In this document: positions 7,855-16,484 of the stretch, one piece after another
Numbering within the stretch: the first letter of the stretch is position 1
Layout: each line of letters opens with the position of its first letter
DNA from: Sphingomonas ginsengisoli An et al. 2013
GTDB lineage: Bacteria > Pseudomonadota > Alphaproteobacteria > Sphingomonadales > Sphingomonadaceae
Assembly (NCBI RefSeq): GCF_009363895.1
Contig: NZ_CP045434.1
Coordinates: 2,232,001-2,296,000, forward strand
Direction of reading: 5' to 3'
Length of the DNA: 64,000 nucleotides
Translations under genes and position numbers: made by a program
The notes under the pieces: model-generated
The model's input: only the letters and a program-made list of their open reading frames with translations
Databases searched by the model: none
What the model was told of the DNA's origin: nothing

Positions 7855-8730
7855 ATGTCGCAACCCATCCGCCCGCGTGCGTTCGTCGCCCTGCTGCTCG
7901 GCAATGTCGCGCTGGCGTTCGGGCCGTGGATAGTGCGGCTGTCGGGGGTCGGGCCGGCCACCGCAGGGGTCTGGCGGTTGCTGCTCGCGGTGCCGTTCCT
8001 GTGGCTGATCGCGGTGGCGACGAAGCAGCGGCCGCACTGGCCCGGCGCCGCGCTGGCCGGGGCGATCGCGCTCGCTGCGTTCTTTTTCGCCGCCGACCTT
8101 GCCGCGTGGCATGCGGGGATCGGGCTGACCAAGCTCGGCAATGCGACGCTGTTCGGCAATGTCGCGAGCTTTGCCTTCGCCGGTTGGGGGTTGTGGATCG
8201 CGCGCTCGTGGCCGACCCGGCTGCAGGCGGCGGCGCTCGTGCTGGCGCTGGTCGGCACGGTGCTGCTGATGGTGAAGAGCGCCGAGTTGAGTGCCGGCAA
8301 CCTCCACGGCGACCTGCTCTCGCTGCTCGCGGGGCTGCTCTACACCGGATATCTGATCGGGGTGGAGCGGATCCGCGGCACGCTTCAGCCCTTGCCGCTG
8401 CTGATCCTCGCCAGCTTGTTCGGCGCCGCTTACCTGCTCCCGCTCGCCCTCATGACCGGCGAGCGGCTGGTGCCGGCGGACTGGACGTGGGTGCTGCTGC
8501 TCGCGCTCGGCAGCCAGGTGATCGGGCAGGGCCTGCTGGTCTATGCTCTGGGCGAGGTGCCGCCGCTGGTGGTCGGCCTCACCCTGCTGACCCAGCCGGC
8601 GGTGTCGGCACTGATCGGCTGGATTGTCTATCGTGAGCGGCTAACCCTGCTCGACTTCGTCGGGGCCGGCGCGATTGCGGTCGCGCTGGTGCTGGTGCGC
8701 TTGCGTCCGCGCGCCGCCGGTTCCACTTAG
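7855..8730 (+). CDS. EamA-family DMT transporter
   Basis: Inner-membrane carrier of the drug/metabolite transporter superfamily. 291 residues form about ten hydrophobic helices in two homologous EamA halves (roughly residues 8-135 and 148-285), the normal topology. The substrate cannot be read from sequence; family members export amino acids, nucleosides or other metabolites. It is divergent from the ene-reductase and ends six bases before the COQ9 gene, so the two are probably co-transcribed, though no functional link is evident. Confidence 0.88.
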   Translation: MSQPIRPRAFVALLLGNVALAFGPWIVRLSGVGPATAGVWRLLLAVPFLWLIAVATKQRPHWPGAALAGAIALAAFFFAADLAAWHAGIGLTKLGNATLFGNVASFAFAGWGLWIARSWPTRLQAAALVLALVGTVLLMVKSAELSAGNLHGDLLSLLAGLLYTGYLIGVERIRGTLQPLPLLILASLFGAAYLLPLALMTGERLVPADWTWVLLLALGSQVIGQGLLVYALGEVPPLVVGLTLLTQPAVSALIGWIVYRERLTLLDFVGAGAIAVALVLVRLRPRAAGST

Positions 8731-8736
8731 CCGGGC

Positions 8737-9390
8737 ATGGACGAGATCACCCCGCTCGAGCGTATCCGCCGCCAGCTTAGCTTGGCGGTCGGCGAGAATG
8801 CCGTGTTCGACGGCTGGACCGCGACCGCCGTCGAGGCCGCCGCCGCCGCGCAAGGGGTCCCGCTCGAGCAGGCGCGGCTGGCGATGCCCAAGGACGCGGT
8901 CAGGCTGATCGACCTTTACGGCCAGGCGATCGACCGCGCGCTGACCGAAGCCTTCCTGCCCGAGCGGATCGCGGCGATGAAGATCCGCGCGCGCATCCGC
9001 GAATTGCTGTGGGCGCGACTCCAGCTCCAGGCGCCGGCCAAGGAAGCGATTCGCCGCGCGCTTGCCACCCTCGCCATGCCGCAGAATCTGCCCGCCGCCG
9101 CGAAGCTGTCGTGGCGGACTGCCGACCACCTCTGGCGCCTCGCCGGTGATACGGCGACCGACTTTAATCACTACACCAAGCGGCTGACGCTAGGGGCCGT
9201 CTATGGCTCGACCCTGCTCGCCTGGCTGCAGGACGACAGCGAGGACGGCGCCGCCACCGCGGCCTTCCTCGACCGCCGGATCGACGAGGTGATGCGCTTC
9301 GAAGGGGTCAAGGCGCGCTGGCGCGACGGGGCCGAGCGGCGGCCGAGCCTGACGCGCTTCGTCGCGCGGTTGCGCTACCCGCCGCGCTAA
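8737..9390 (+). CDS. COQ9-family ubiquinone biosynthesis protein
   Basis: COQ9 proteins are lipid-binding, TetR-fold factors that support the hydroxylase step of ubiquinone synthesis; they occur in mitochondria and alphaproteobacteria. 217 residues, largely helical. The C-terminal part (SWRTADHLWRLAGDTATDFNHYTKR near residue 127) is the most conserved block of the family. No other ubiquinone gene is adjacent. The start follows the exporter stop by six bases, suggesting translational coupling. Confidence 0.87.
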   Translation: MDEITPLERIRRQLSLAVGENAVFDGWTATAVEAAAAAQGVPLEQARLAMPKDAVRLIDLYGQAIDRALTEAFLPERIAAMKIRARIRELLWARLQLQAPAKEAIRRALATLAMPQNLPAAAKLSWRTADHLWRLAGDTATDFNHYTKRLTLGAVYGSTLLAWLQDDSEDGAATAAFLDRRIDEVMRFEGVKARWRDGAERRPSLTRFVARLRYPPR

Positions 9391-9411
9391 TCGAATCCCT
9401 TATTGAGAGTG

Positions 9412-9456
9412 AGTGGCGTTTTCACTTTACGCCCACTATCGTTATTGATAATCAGT
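9412..9456 (+). promoter_or_regulatory. Putative Fur-like box and hairpin before feoA
   Basis: ATTGATAATCAGT (9444-9456) is a near-palindrome around A with one mismatch and contains TGATAATCA, the core of Fur-type boxes. It lies seven bases before the feoA ATG. Upstream, AGTGGCGT (9412-9419) and ACGCCCACT (9429-9437) form an imperfect inverted repeat with one bulged C. Ferrous-iron uptake genes are usually iron-repressed, which supports a Fur or related site, but the match is short and the assignment is inference. Confidence 0.4.
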
Positions 9457-9463
9457 CGCAGCA

Positions 9464-9736
9464 ATGACGCTCCACCACAACTCGGCGAGCTTTTCGCTCC
9501 CCCTCGACCAGCTGCCGCTGGGCGGCCGGGGCCGAGTCGAGCTGGTCGACTGGAGCGCGCTCGAGGCGGGCGATGCCTGCCGGCTCAAGCATTTCGGGTT
9601 CGACGAGGGCGTGCTGGTCGAATCGCTGCATTCGGGCCCGGTCGGGCGCGACCCGCTGGCGGTGAAAGTCGGCCGGATGACGGTCGCCATTCGCCGCATC
9701 CACGCCCACGCCATCCGAGTCGTCCCGGGCGCCTGA
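9464..9736 (+). CDS. feoA: Ferrous iron transport protein FeoA
   Basis: Small cytoplasmic SH3-like protein that works with the FeoB iron channel. 90 residues; the SH3-like core shows LPLGGRGRV, the central LKHFGFDEG and a final KVGRMTVAIRR segment, all typical of FeoA. It lies 13 bases before feoB, forming a two-gene Feo operon; no feoC follows. A Fur-like sequence directly upstream suggests iron control. Confidence 0.88.
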   Translation: MTLHHNSASFSLPLDQLPLGGRGRVELVDWSALEAGDACRLKHFGFDEGVLVESLHSGPVGRDPLAVKVGRMTVAIRRIHAHAIRVVPGA

Positions 9737-9749
9737 CGGACTTTCAGCC

Positions 9750-11585
9750 GTGACACCCGCACCACTGGTCGCGGTGGTCGGCAATCCCAATGCCGGCAAG
9801 AGCGCGCTGTTCAACGCCCTAACCGGCGCGCGCCAGAAGGTCGGCAATTATCCCGGCGTCACCGTCGAGCGGAAGAGCGGCCGCACCGCGTTCGCCGACG
9901 GCCGCCCGATCGAGCTGGTCGACCTCCCCGGGGCCTATGGCTTCGATCCTTCCAGCCCCGACGAAGCGGTTACCCGCGACGTGCTGCTCGGCCGCTTCGC
10001 CGGCGAGCGTCGGCCCGACGCGCTACTGATCGTGGTCGACGCCTCCAACCTCGACAATCATCTCCGCTTCGCGCTCCAGTTGATCGCGCTCGGGCTGCCG
10101 ACGGTGGTCGCCTTGAACATGATCGACATGGCCCGCCGCGACGGGCTCGAGCTCAGCGCCGACCGCCTGGCCGAGCTGCTCGGCGTGCCGGTGATCGAGA
10201 CGGTGGCGGTCCGCCGCAAAGGCATGGAGCAGGTTCGCGACGCGCTCCAGGCGGCGCTCGGCCAGCCCCGCCGCGCCGCCGTCGAACCGCCCGCCGATGT
10301 CAGCCGCGAGGCGCGCCGCATTTCCTTCGCCGCGGTGGTGACCGAAACCCCGACCCGCCGCTGGACCCACCAGCTCGACCGCGTGCTGCTCCACCCGGTG
10401 GTCGGACCGCTGATCTTCTTCGCCGTCATGTTCGTCATGTTCCAGGCGGTGTTCACCTGGTCCGAAGCCCCCAAGGGGTGGATCGAGGATGGCATCGCCT
10501 GGCTCGGCGACGGGGTCAGCGCGCGGCTGCCCGCCGGGGGGGTGCGCTCGCTGCTGGTCGACGGGGTGCTCGGCGGGGTCGGGGCGGTGGTCACCTTCCT
10601 CCCGCAAATCCTCGTCCTGTTTTTCTTCATCCTGCTGCTCGAAGGCACCGGCTACATGGTCCGCGCCGCCTTCCTGATGGACCGGCTGATGAGCCGCGCG
10701 GGCCTGTCGGGCCGCGCCTTCATCCCTTTGCTGTCGAGCTTTGCTTGCGCGGTCCCCGGGATCATGGCGACCCGGACTATCGACAATGACAAGGAGCGGC
10801 TGACGACCATCCTGGTCGCGCCGCTGATGACCTGTTCGGCGCGGCTGCCGGTCTACACGCTGGTGATCGGCGCCTTCATCCCCAACCGGCCGGTGTTGGC
10901 GCTGTTCGGGCTGCAGGGCCTGGTGATGTTCTGCCTCTACATCGCCGGAATCGTCGGCGCGCTCGGCGTCGCGCTGGTCCTCCGCCGCACGGTGGCGAAG
11001 GGCGCATCGAGCAGCTTCATGATGGAGCTGCCCAAATATCAGATGCCCGGGATCAAGGACGTCGCGCTCGGCCTGTGGCAGCGGGCGGTGATCTTCTTGA
11101 AGCGCGCGGGCGGCATCATCCTCGTCAGCACACTGGTGCTGTGGGCGCTTGCCAGCTTCCCCCAGGCCGCGCCGGGGCAGAAGCAGAGCGAGGTCTCGGT
11201 CGCCGGCAAGATTGCCAGCGGGATCGAGGTCGTGGTTCGGCCGATCGGCTTCAACCACGACATCGCGCTGGCGCTTCTCCCTGCCATGGCCGCGCGCGAG
11301 GTGGCGGTGAGCGCGATCGCCACCGTCTATGCGCTCGACCAGAGCGACGACCAGAAGCTCGAGCAGACGCTCAGCCAGCGGCTCGGCGGAGCATGGCCGC
11401 TGCCGACCGCGCTGGCGTTCCTCGCCTGGTTCGTGTTTGCGCCGCAGTGCATCTCGACCATCGCGGTCACCAGGCGCGAAACCAATGGGTGGAAATGGCC
11501 GCTGTTCATGGTCGGCTACATGTTCGCGCTCGCCTATGTCGCGGCGGGTGTCACCTACTGGACGGCGGTCGCGCTCGGCCTATAG
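9750..11585 (+). CDS. feoB: Ferrous iron transporter FeoB
   Basis: Inner-membrane Fe(II) importer with an N-terminal G domain. The GTG start at 9750 opens directly into the G domain: G1 GNPNAGKS (residues 11-18), G3 DLPGAY and G4 NMID are all present. A helical linker leads to the membrane part (from about residue 215) with two Gate regions and an [13 protein letters not shown] segment. At 611 residues it is a compact FeoB. It forms an operon with feoA; ssb follows after 29 bases with its own ribosome site. Confidence 0.94.
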   Translation: MTPAPLVAVVGNPNAGKSALFNALTGARQKVGNYPGVTVERKSGRTAFADGRPIELVDLPGAYGFDPSSPDEAVTRDVLLGRFAGERRPDALLIVVDASNLDNHLRFALQLIALGLPTVVALNMIDMARRDGLELSADRLAELLGVPVIETVAVRRKGMEQVRDALQAALGQPRRAAVEPPADVSREARRISFAAVVTETPTRRWTHQLDRVLLHPVVGPLIFFAVMFVMFQAVFTWSEAPKGWIEDGIAWLGDGVSARLPAGGVRSLLVDGVLGGVGAVVTFLPQILVLFFFILLLEGTGYMVRAAFLMDRLMSRAGLSGRAFIPLLSSFACAVPGIMATRTIDNDKERLTTILVAPLMTCSARLPVYTLVIGAFIPNRPVLALFGLQGLVMFCLYIAGIVGALGVALVLRRTVAKGASSSFMMELPKYQMPGIKDVALGLWQRAVIFLKRAGGIILVSTLVLWALASFPQAAPGQKQSEVSVAGKIASGIEVVVRPIGFNHDIALALLPAMAAREVAVSAIATVYALDQSDDQKLEQTLSQRLGGAWPLPTALAFLAWFVFAPQCISTIAVTRRETNGWKWPLFMVGYMFALAYVAAGVTYWTAVALGL

Positions 11586-11614
11586 CTGACCCTCGAGATT
11601 CGAGGAGTTTGCAC

Positions 11615-12127
11615 ATGGCGGGCGTCAACAAGGTCATCATCGTCGGCAACCTGGGGCAGGACCCGGAAAGCCGCAGCTTTTCCAACGGCGGCGAGGTGGT
11701 GAACCTGCGCATCGCGACGTCGGAGAATTGGAAGGACCGCGACGGCAACCGCCAGGAAAAGACCGAATGGCACTCGGTCGCCATCTTCAACGAGAACCTC
11801 GGCCGCGTCGCCAAGAGCTACCTCAAGAAGGGCAGCAAGGTGTACATCGAGGGCCAGCTGCAGACCCGCAAGTGGCAGGACCAGAATGGCGCCGACCGCT
11901 ATTCGACCGAGATCGTGCTCGGCAAGTTCCGCGGGGAATTGGTGCTGCTTGATTCGCGCGAAGGTGGCGGTGGCGGTTTCGGCGGTGGCCGCGGCAGCAG
12001 CCAAGACGACGGCGGCTTCGGCTCGGGCGGCTACAGCGGCGGTGGCGGCCGCGGCGGCGCCAGCTCGGGCTCGCGTCCACAGCCGGCGGCGTTCGACAGC
12101 GACCTCGACGACGACGTCCCGTTCTAG
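11615..12127 (+). CDS. ssb: Single-stranded DNA-binding protein
   Basis: Binds single-stranded DNA as a tetramer in replication, repair and recombination. 170 residues: an OB-fold (about 1-110) beginning [17 protein letters not shown], a Gly/Ser-rich linker, and the acidic tail DDDVPF that recruits partner proteins. The frame stays open far upstream inside feoB, but the start at 11615 is fixed by the conserved N-terminus and by GAGGAG at 11602-11607. The stop lies seven bases from that of the convergent DUF177 gene. Confidence 0.96.
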   Translation: MAGVNKVIIVGNLGQDPESRSFSNGGEVVNLRIATSENWKDRDGNRQEKTEWHSVAIFNENLGRVAKSYLKKGSKVYIEGQLQTRKWQDQNGADRYSTEIVLGKFRGELVLLDSREGGGGGFGGGRGSSQDDGGFGSGGYSGGGGRGGASSGSRPQPAAFDSDLDDDVPF

Positions 12128-12134
12128 GCGAAAC

Positions 12135-12641
12135 TCACCCCTTTTTCAGCGCCGCCAGCGCCGCGAACGGGCCAGCTTGCTCTTCGCTCAGCACGCCCGC
12201 TTCGCGCAGCGCTTCGTCGGCGTTGGGGCTGCGCGGATAGGGATCGAGGCTGAGCGCCAACGTGTCGGCCAGCGCGGCGCCGAGGTCGATCGCCGCGCCG
12301 TCGTGGAAGACGACGTCGCAATCCTCGTCGCTCAAGTCGATTTCGCCCTCGGCGGCGGCGCCCGGCTCGGGAACAAATTTGAGGTCGAACGGCTCGTCGA
12401 CATGAACCGGCAGCGGCTCGTCCGTTGCGACACAACGCTGTTCGAGCGCGCCGCGCAGGCGGCCGTGGGCGCGGACCTGGTCGCCCTGTCGCTCGAGCGC
12501 GACATGCGCCTCGAGCCGCTCGAGCGAGGCGAGGTCGAGCCGCGCGGCGATCGCCGCCCGTTCGGCCTCGTCGGCGGCCAGGTCGAGCCGCAGCCCGTCG
12601 CGCAGCTGGTGGAGCGGCAGCGATTCACTGAAGGCGCTCAC
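12135..12641 (-). CDS. DUF177 (YceD-family) protein
   Basis: 168-residue acidic protein of the DUF177/YceD family, which in many bacteria is encoded near ribosomal protein L32 and has been linked to 23S rRNA metabolism; here rpmF is not adjacent. The family block RCVATDEPLPVHV and the acidic centre EGEIDLSDEDCDVV are visible, as is the C-terminal LALSLDPYPRSP. The GTG at 12641 is chosen because it overlaps the upstream chaperone stop (GTGA, 12638-12641) and starts the conserved region; the frame is open further upstream but only as arginine-rich shadow sequence. Confidence 0.85.
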   Translation of the reverse strand: MSAFSESLPLHQLRDGLRLDLAADEAERAAIAARLDLASLERLEAHVALERQGDQVRAHGRLRGALEQRCVATDEPLPVHVDEPFDLKFVPEPGAAAEGEIDLSDEDCDVVFHDGAAIDLGAALADTLALSLDPYPRSPNADEALREAGVLSEEQAGPFAALAALKKG

Positions 12642-13150
12642 GGCAGCCGCCCCGCGCCCAGCGAATCGTCGCTGCTCGCCTCGAGCCCGGCCCACAGGTC
12701 GCGCAGCCGGCGTTCGACGAAGTCGAGCGCGTCGGGGTTGGGCGCGGTACCGCGAAACACACTGCGCTCGGTGACCGCGGGCCAGCTCTCGCTGCCGTCG
12801 ATTGCCCGCCGCCACGCGCCGATCCGGCCGCCCAGTGCGCCGACCAGTCCGCCGACCTTCTTGCCCATCACCGGGTCGCCGGTGCCCATCTGACGGTGCT
12901 GCGCGTCCATGTCGGCGACGAACGCCTCGGCCAGCGAGACGCTCAGCATTCGCGCCGGCTCGGCCCCGCGCTCGAGCCGGAGGTCGACCAGCGCGAGCAA
13001 GGTTGCGAGCATCGAGAAGCGCCCTTCGAGCGTGTCGGGGACTTCGCCCGCGACATACCATTCGGTCGTCCGCGCCTTGGCCACCACCGCGGCGTAAAGC
13101 GCCTGTGCGATCGGCTCGTCACGGCGGAACAGCCGCATCAGCGACGCCAT
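12638..13150 (-). CDS. Ubiquinol-cytochrome c chaperone family protein
   Basis: 170 residues of the CBP3/UQCC1 family, which helps assemble cytochrome b of the bc1 complex. Family features are the helical start with AQALYAAVVAKAR, the VPDTLEGRFSML segment and MGTGDPVMGKKV. It would act at the inner membrane on the cytoplasmic side. It is translationally coupled to the DUF177 gene, an arrangement I recall from other alphaproteobacteria, and is divergent from bamE. Confidence 0.87.
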   Translation of the reverse strand: MASLMRLFRRDEPIAQALYAAVVAKARTTEWYVAGEVPDTLEGRFSMLATLLALVDLRLERGAEPARMLSVSLAEAFVADMDAQHRQMGTGDPVMGKKVGGLVGALGGRIGAWRRAIDGSESWPAVTERSVFRGTAPNPDALDFVERRLRDLWAGLEASSDDSLGAGRLP

Positions 13151-13294
13151 CTCCCGTTTATCCTTCGTTCAGCCGCCGCGCGGCAGGGCCCGCAAGGCTT
13201 GCGCCGCGGGGTCGGCCAAGGATATTGAGCCCGTCGCACATCCGTGCAAGGCCGCCTGGCCCATTGCCGGTTTCTGCCGAGAAAAAAGGTTTCC

Positions 13295-13765
13295 ATGATC
13301 CGCACCACCAGCCTCGCCATCGCCGCCGCCGTCCTGCTGGCGGGCTGCTCGTCGCTGGGGACGCGCGAAAACAAGGGCTATATCCTCGACAAGGAACTCG
13401 TCTCGGCGATCCAGCCCGGCGTCGACAACAAGGACTCGGTCGCCAAGACGCTCGGCCGCCCGTCGTTCACCAGCGAATTCAACGACAACGAATGGTATTA
13501 TGTGCAGCGGCAGACGACCACGGTCGCCTTCCGCCTGCCGCGCGTGGTCCAGCAGACCGTGCTCCGCGTCCGCTTCGATGCGGCCGGTAACGTCACCTCG
13601 GTCGACAAGACCGGGCGCGAGCAGATCGCCAGCATCAGCCCCTACAAGAAGCAGACCCCGACGCTCGGCCGTCGCCGTAGCTTCTTCGAGGACGTGTTCG
13701 GCGGGATCGGCGTCGCCGGCGCGCCCGGTAGCGGCGACAGCAAGGGCGACGACTCGGGCTCGTAA
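13295..13765 (+). CDS. bamE: Outer membrane assembly lipoprotein BamE
   Basis: Accessory lipoprotein of the BAM complex that inserts beta-barrel proteins into the outer membrane. 156 residues: a lipoprotein signal with lipobox LLAGC (cysteine near residue 16), then the SmpA/OmlA fold with PGVDNKDSVAKTLGRPS and a central WYYVQRQTT strand. The Gly/Ser/Asp-rich tail is variable. The ATG at 13295 is preferred over an in-frame codon at 13244 because it starts the signal peptide and follows an A/G-rich site (AAAAAAGG, 13282-13289). Confidence 0.88.
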   Translation: MIRTTSLAIAAAVLLAGCSSLGTRENKGYILDKELVSAIQPGVDNKDSVAKTLGRPSFTSEFNDNEWYYVQRQTTTVAFRLPRVVQQTVLRVRFDAAGNVTSVDKTGREQIASISPYKKQTPTLGRRRSFFEDVFGGIGVAGAPGSGDSKGDDSGS

Positions 13766-13813
13766 GGAGAGCGCGGGGGTGAACCCCGCCGCCTTTTCGC
13801 CTAAGGCCGCGGC

Positions 13814-14542
13814 ATGACCGCGACCCCCGCCGGCATGACGTATGCCGATTACCTGCACCTGCCCGAGCTGCTGTCGGCGCAGCAGCCATTGTCGTCGCTC
13901 CACGACGAGATGCTGTTCATCGTCATTCACCAGACCAAGGAATTGTGGCTCAAGCAGATGCTCCACGAGGTGGCGCTGGCGATCGGCCTGATCGCCGAGG
14001 ACCGCTTCGCCGAAGCCTATAAGGCGCTTGCCCGGGTCAGCCGCATCCAGTCGGTGATGACGCTGTCGTGGGACGTGCTCGCGACGCTGACCCCGGTCGA
14101 CTACAGCCGCTTCCGCCACGTGCTCGGCACCTCGTCGGGCTTCCAGTCGGCGCAATTCCGCGAGCTCGAATATCGGTTCGGGATCAAGGACCCCAAATTC
14201 CTCGACTTCCACCATGGCGAGGATCGCGCCCGGCTCGAGGTGGCGCTCGCCGCGCCGAGCCTGTGGGAGGTGTGCGACGGCGCCCGTCAGCGCAGCGGCG
14301 CCGTCAGCTGGCTCGAGGTCTACCGCGATGCCGAGCGCTGGTTCGATCTCTACGAGCTGGCCGAGAAGATGGTCGACATCGACGACGCTCTGGCCGGCTG
14401 GCGGCACAAGCATGTGCTGACGGTCGAGCGGATCATCGGCGGCAAGACCGGCACCGGCGGCTCGGCCGGGGTCGCCTACCTCCAGTCAACGCTGTCCAAG
14501 CGCGCCTTTCCCGAGCTGTGGCAGCTGCGCACCGCGCTGTGA
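13814..14542 (+). CDS. kynA: Tryptophan 2,3-dioxygenase
   Basis: Heme enzyme that opens the indole ring of tryptophan to N-formylkynurenine. 242 residues, compact for the family. Conserved blocks include LHDEMLFIVIHQTKELWLKQ (distal His and substrate pocket), SSGFQSAQFRELEY, the likely proximal heme His at residue 200 in WRHKH, and GGKTGTGGSAGVAYL at the C-terminus. The stop overlaps the next start by four bases (GTGA), so it is coupled to the kynureninase-like gene. Kynurenine formamidase, needed between the two reactions, is not in the window. Confidence 0.95.
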   Translation: MTATPAGMTYADYLHLPELLSAQQPLSSLHDEMLFIVIHQTKELWLKQMLHEVALAIGLIAEDRFAEAYKALARVSRIQSVMTLSWDVLATLTPVDYSRFRHVLGTSSGFQSAQFRELEYRFGIKDPKFLDFHHGEDRARLEVALAAPSLWEVCDGARQRSGAVSWLEVYRDAERWFDLYELAEKMVDIDDALAGWRHKHVLTVERIIGGKTGTGGSAGVAYLQSTLSKRAFPELWQLRTAL

Positions 14543-15699
14543 GCTACAAGCATCTCTTTTCGCGCGCGCTCGATGCGGCGCCGGGTCGGCTGCACCTCGC
14601 GGCGCATAGCCACCATCTGTGGCCCGACGCCAGCCGCGAGGGGCAGCTCGCCTGCTGGGACGATGCCGCGCGGCTGGCGGACCGCAAGTGGGACAAGGTG
14701 ATGGGCGAGCTGTGGCCCGCGGCGCAGGCCGAGGTCTCTGCCGAGCTCGGCAGCGGCCTCCCCGACGCGGTGGTGTTTGCCGCCAACACCCACGACTTCC
14801 TGATCCGCCTCGCCGCCGCCTGCCCGCGCCGCGCCGGTCAGCCGCTGCGCGTGCTCACCACCGACGGCGAATTTCACAGCGCCCGCCGCCAGTTCGCGCG
14901 CTGGGTCGAGGCGGGGGCGATCACCCAGCACAGCGTCGCTGCCGAGCCGTTCGAGACGCTGGGCGAGCGCTTCCTTGCCGCCGCCAAGGCCGAGCCGTTC
15001 GACCTCATCCTCGTCAGCCAGACCTTGTTCGGCAGTGGCCGCCGGTTCGACGACCTCGCGCCGCTGGCGGCGCTGGCAGCGCCCGCCGGGCCGTGGGTGG
15101 TGGTCGACGGCTATCACAGCTTCATGGCCAATGCGGCGCCACTTCCAGCGCCGCTCGCCGACCGCCTGTTCTTCCTCGCTGGCGGCTACAAATATGCGAT
15201 GTCGGGGGAGGGGCTTGGGCTGATGCACGCCCCGCCGGGCTTCGGCGAACGGCCGCCGATCACCGGCTGGTATGCCGAATTCGAGGATCTGACGCTGCCG
15301 CCCGGCCAGGTCGGCTACGCCCCCGACGCGATGCGTTTCATGGGCGCGACCTTCGATCCGAGCGCGCTTTACCGCTTCCTCGCCGTGCGGCGGATGCTGG
15401 CGAGCGAGGGGCTGACGACCGCGGCGATCAGCACGCATGTTGCCGGCCTGCAGGCGCAATTGCTCGACGCGATCGCCGGGACGCCGCTGGCCGAAGCGAC
15501 GTTGCTCAACCCGCTCGATAGTGGTCCGCACGCGCGCTTCCTCGCATTTCGTTCACCGCGCGCGGCAGCCTGGCAGCAGGGGCTGCTGGCCGAGGATATA
15601 GTCACCGACGTGCGCGGCGAGGTGCTGCGGATTGGGCTCGGCCTTTATCACGACGCGGACGACATCGCCCGCTTCGCGAAACGCGTGCGGACGCTCTAG
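14539..15699 (+). CDS. Kynureninase-like PLP enzyme (class V fold)
   Basis: 386-residue fold-type I PLP enzyme of the aminotransferase class V group. The likely PLP lysine is Lys218 in GGYKYAMSGEG, preceded by the cofactor Asp in VVVDGYHSF; the N-terminus LAAHSHHLWPD resembles kynureninases. Coupling to tryptophan dioxygenase by a GTGA overlap argues for kynurenine cleavage to anthranilate and alanine, but the active-site motif differs from the usual kynureninase SHKW, so another activity is possible. The GTG at 14539 is chosen from the overlap and the conserved N-terminus. Its TAG is shared with the convergent TetR gene in CTAG (15696-15699). Confidence 0.75.
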   Translation: MSYKHLFSRALDAAPGRLHLAAHSHHLWPDASREGQLACWDDAARLADRKWDKVMGELWPAAQAEVSAELGSGLPDAVVFAANTHDFLIRLAAACPRRAGQPLRVLTTDGEFHSARRQFARWVEAGAITQHSVAAEPFETLGERFLAAAKAEPFDLILVSQTLFGSGRRFDDLAPLAALAAPAGPWVVVDGYHSFMANAAPLPAPLADRLFFLAGGYKYAMSGEGLGLMHAPPGFGERPPITGWYAEFEDLTLPPGQVGYAPDAMRFMGATFDPSALYRFLAVRRMLASEGLTTAAISTHVAGLQAQLLDAIAGTPLAEATLLNPLDSGPHARFLAFRSPRAAAWQQGLLAEDIVTDVRGEVLRIGLGLYHDADDIARFAKRVRTL

Positions 15700-16364
15700 C
15701 GCACTGCCAGTCCGTCGCGGATCAGCCGGCTGGCGGCGGCCGCGACCTGCTCGGGCGGCTCGTCGCCCCACACGCCGAAGCGCAGGCCCAAAAAGACGTT
15801 GACGCCCATCAGCGCCCAGGCGCGGACCTCGCGCTCGAGCGGGTCCTGCTCGGGCGCCGCTTCGCCGCGCTCGGCGCCGGACTGAAGCCGTCGGGCGATA
15901 CGCTCGGCGGTGGTGACGTAGTGCTGGCGGAAGCCGTCGGGGTCGACGAATTCGGCCTCGTCGATGATCCGGTAGACCGCCTTGTTGTCGCGGACGAAGC
16001 CGAGAAATGAGACCAAGGCCCGCCGTTCGGCATCGAGCGCATCGGCCCCCTCGCCGAAGCTTGGCGCGACAGTGTCACGGACCTGCTCCGACATGTCGCG
16101 GACCAGCGCACGGAACACCGCCTCCTTGCTGTCGAAGTAGGTGTAGAAGGTCCCCAGCGCGACCTTGGCGCGGGCGGTGATGCCGACGATCGAGGTCTCG
16201 CCGAAACCGCGTTCGCCAAACTCGTGCCGCGCCGCGTCGAGGATCTTGCGCAAGGTCCGTTCGCCGCGCGCGGTCCGCGGAGCCTTGCCGTCGCTGGCGT
16301 GGCGCCCCTCTGCGCCGTCGCCAGCATCCCGTTCCGCAGCCTGCGCCTTGCTTACTGCCATCAC
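15696..16364 (-). CDS. TetR-family transcriptional regulator
   Basis: 222 residues. After a charged N-terminal extension, the TetR helix-turn-helix occupies about residues 36-85 (TLRKILDAARHEFGERGFGETS ... LGTFYTYFDSKEAVFRALV), followed by a helical ligand-binding domain with a conserved WALMGVNVFLGLRFG helix. It is divergent from the TonB-dependent receptor, and the shared gap holds an exact inverted repeat over the receptor promoter, so it most likely represses that receptor and possibly itself. The ligand is unknown. Confidence 0.9.
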   Translation of the reverse strand: MMAVSKAQAAERDAGDGAEGRHASDGKAPRTARGERTLRKILDAARHEFGERGFGETSIVGITARAKVALGTFYTYFDSKEAVFRALVRDMSEQVRDTVAPSFGEGADALDAERRALVSFLGFVRDNKAVYRIIDEAEFVDPDGFRQHYVTTAERIARRLQSGAERGEAAPEQDPLEREVRAWALMGVNVFLGLRFGVWGDEPPEQVAAAASRLIRDGLAVR

Positions 16365-16391
16365 TCCCCCCGTCCCACCCCCTTGCCAAGC

Positions 16392-16423
16392 AAGTTGAAA
16401 GGTGGTTCAACTTTCAGTAACAA
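16392..16423 (+). promoter_or_regulatory. TetR operator overlapping receptor promoter
   Basis: AAGTTGAA (16392-16399) and TTCAACTT (16406-16413) form an exact 8-6-8 inverted repeat. The forward promoter reads TTGAAA (16395-16400), 17 bases, TAACAA (16418-16423), so the repeat covers the -35 and most of the spacer. This is the standard layout of a TetR-family site controlling a divergent target. The ATG of the receptor lies 62 bases further on, after GGGGGAG (16471-16477). Confidence 0.75.
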
Positions 16424-16484
16424 GCCAGCCAATGCGGCGCAACCGGGAGGATACGGGGTTGCCGCTTCAAGGGGGAGTTCATCC

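Noticed and set aside
11075..11614. N-terminal extension of SSB by 180 codons
   Set aside because: It overlaps feoB entirely, and a ribosome site with the conserved SSB start lies at 11615.
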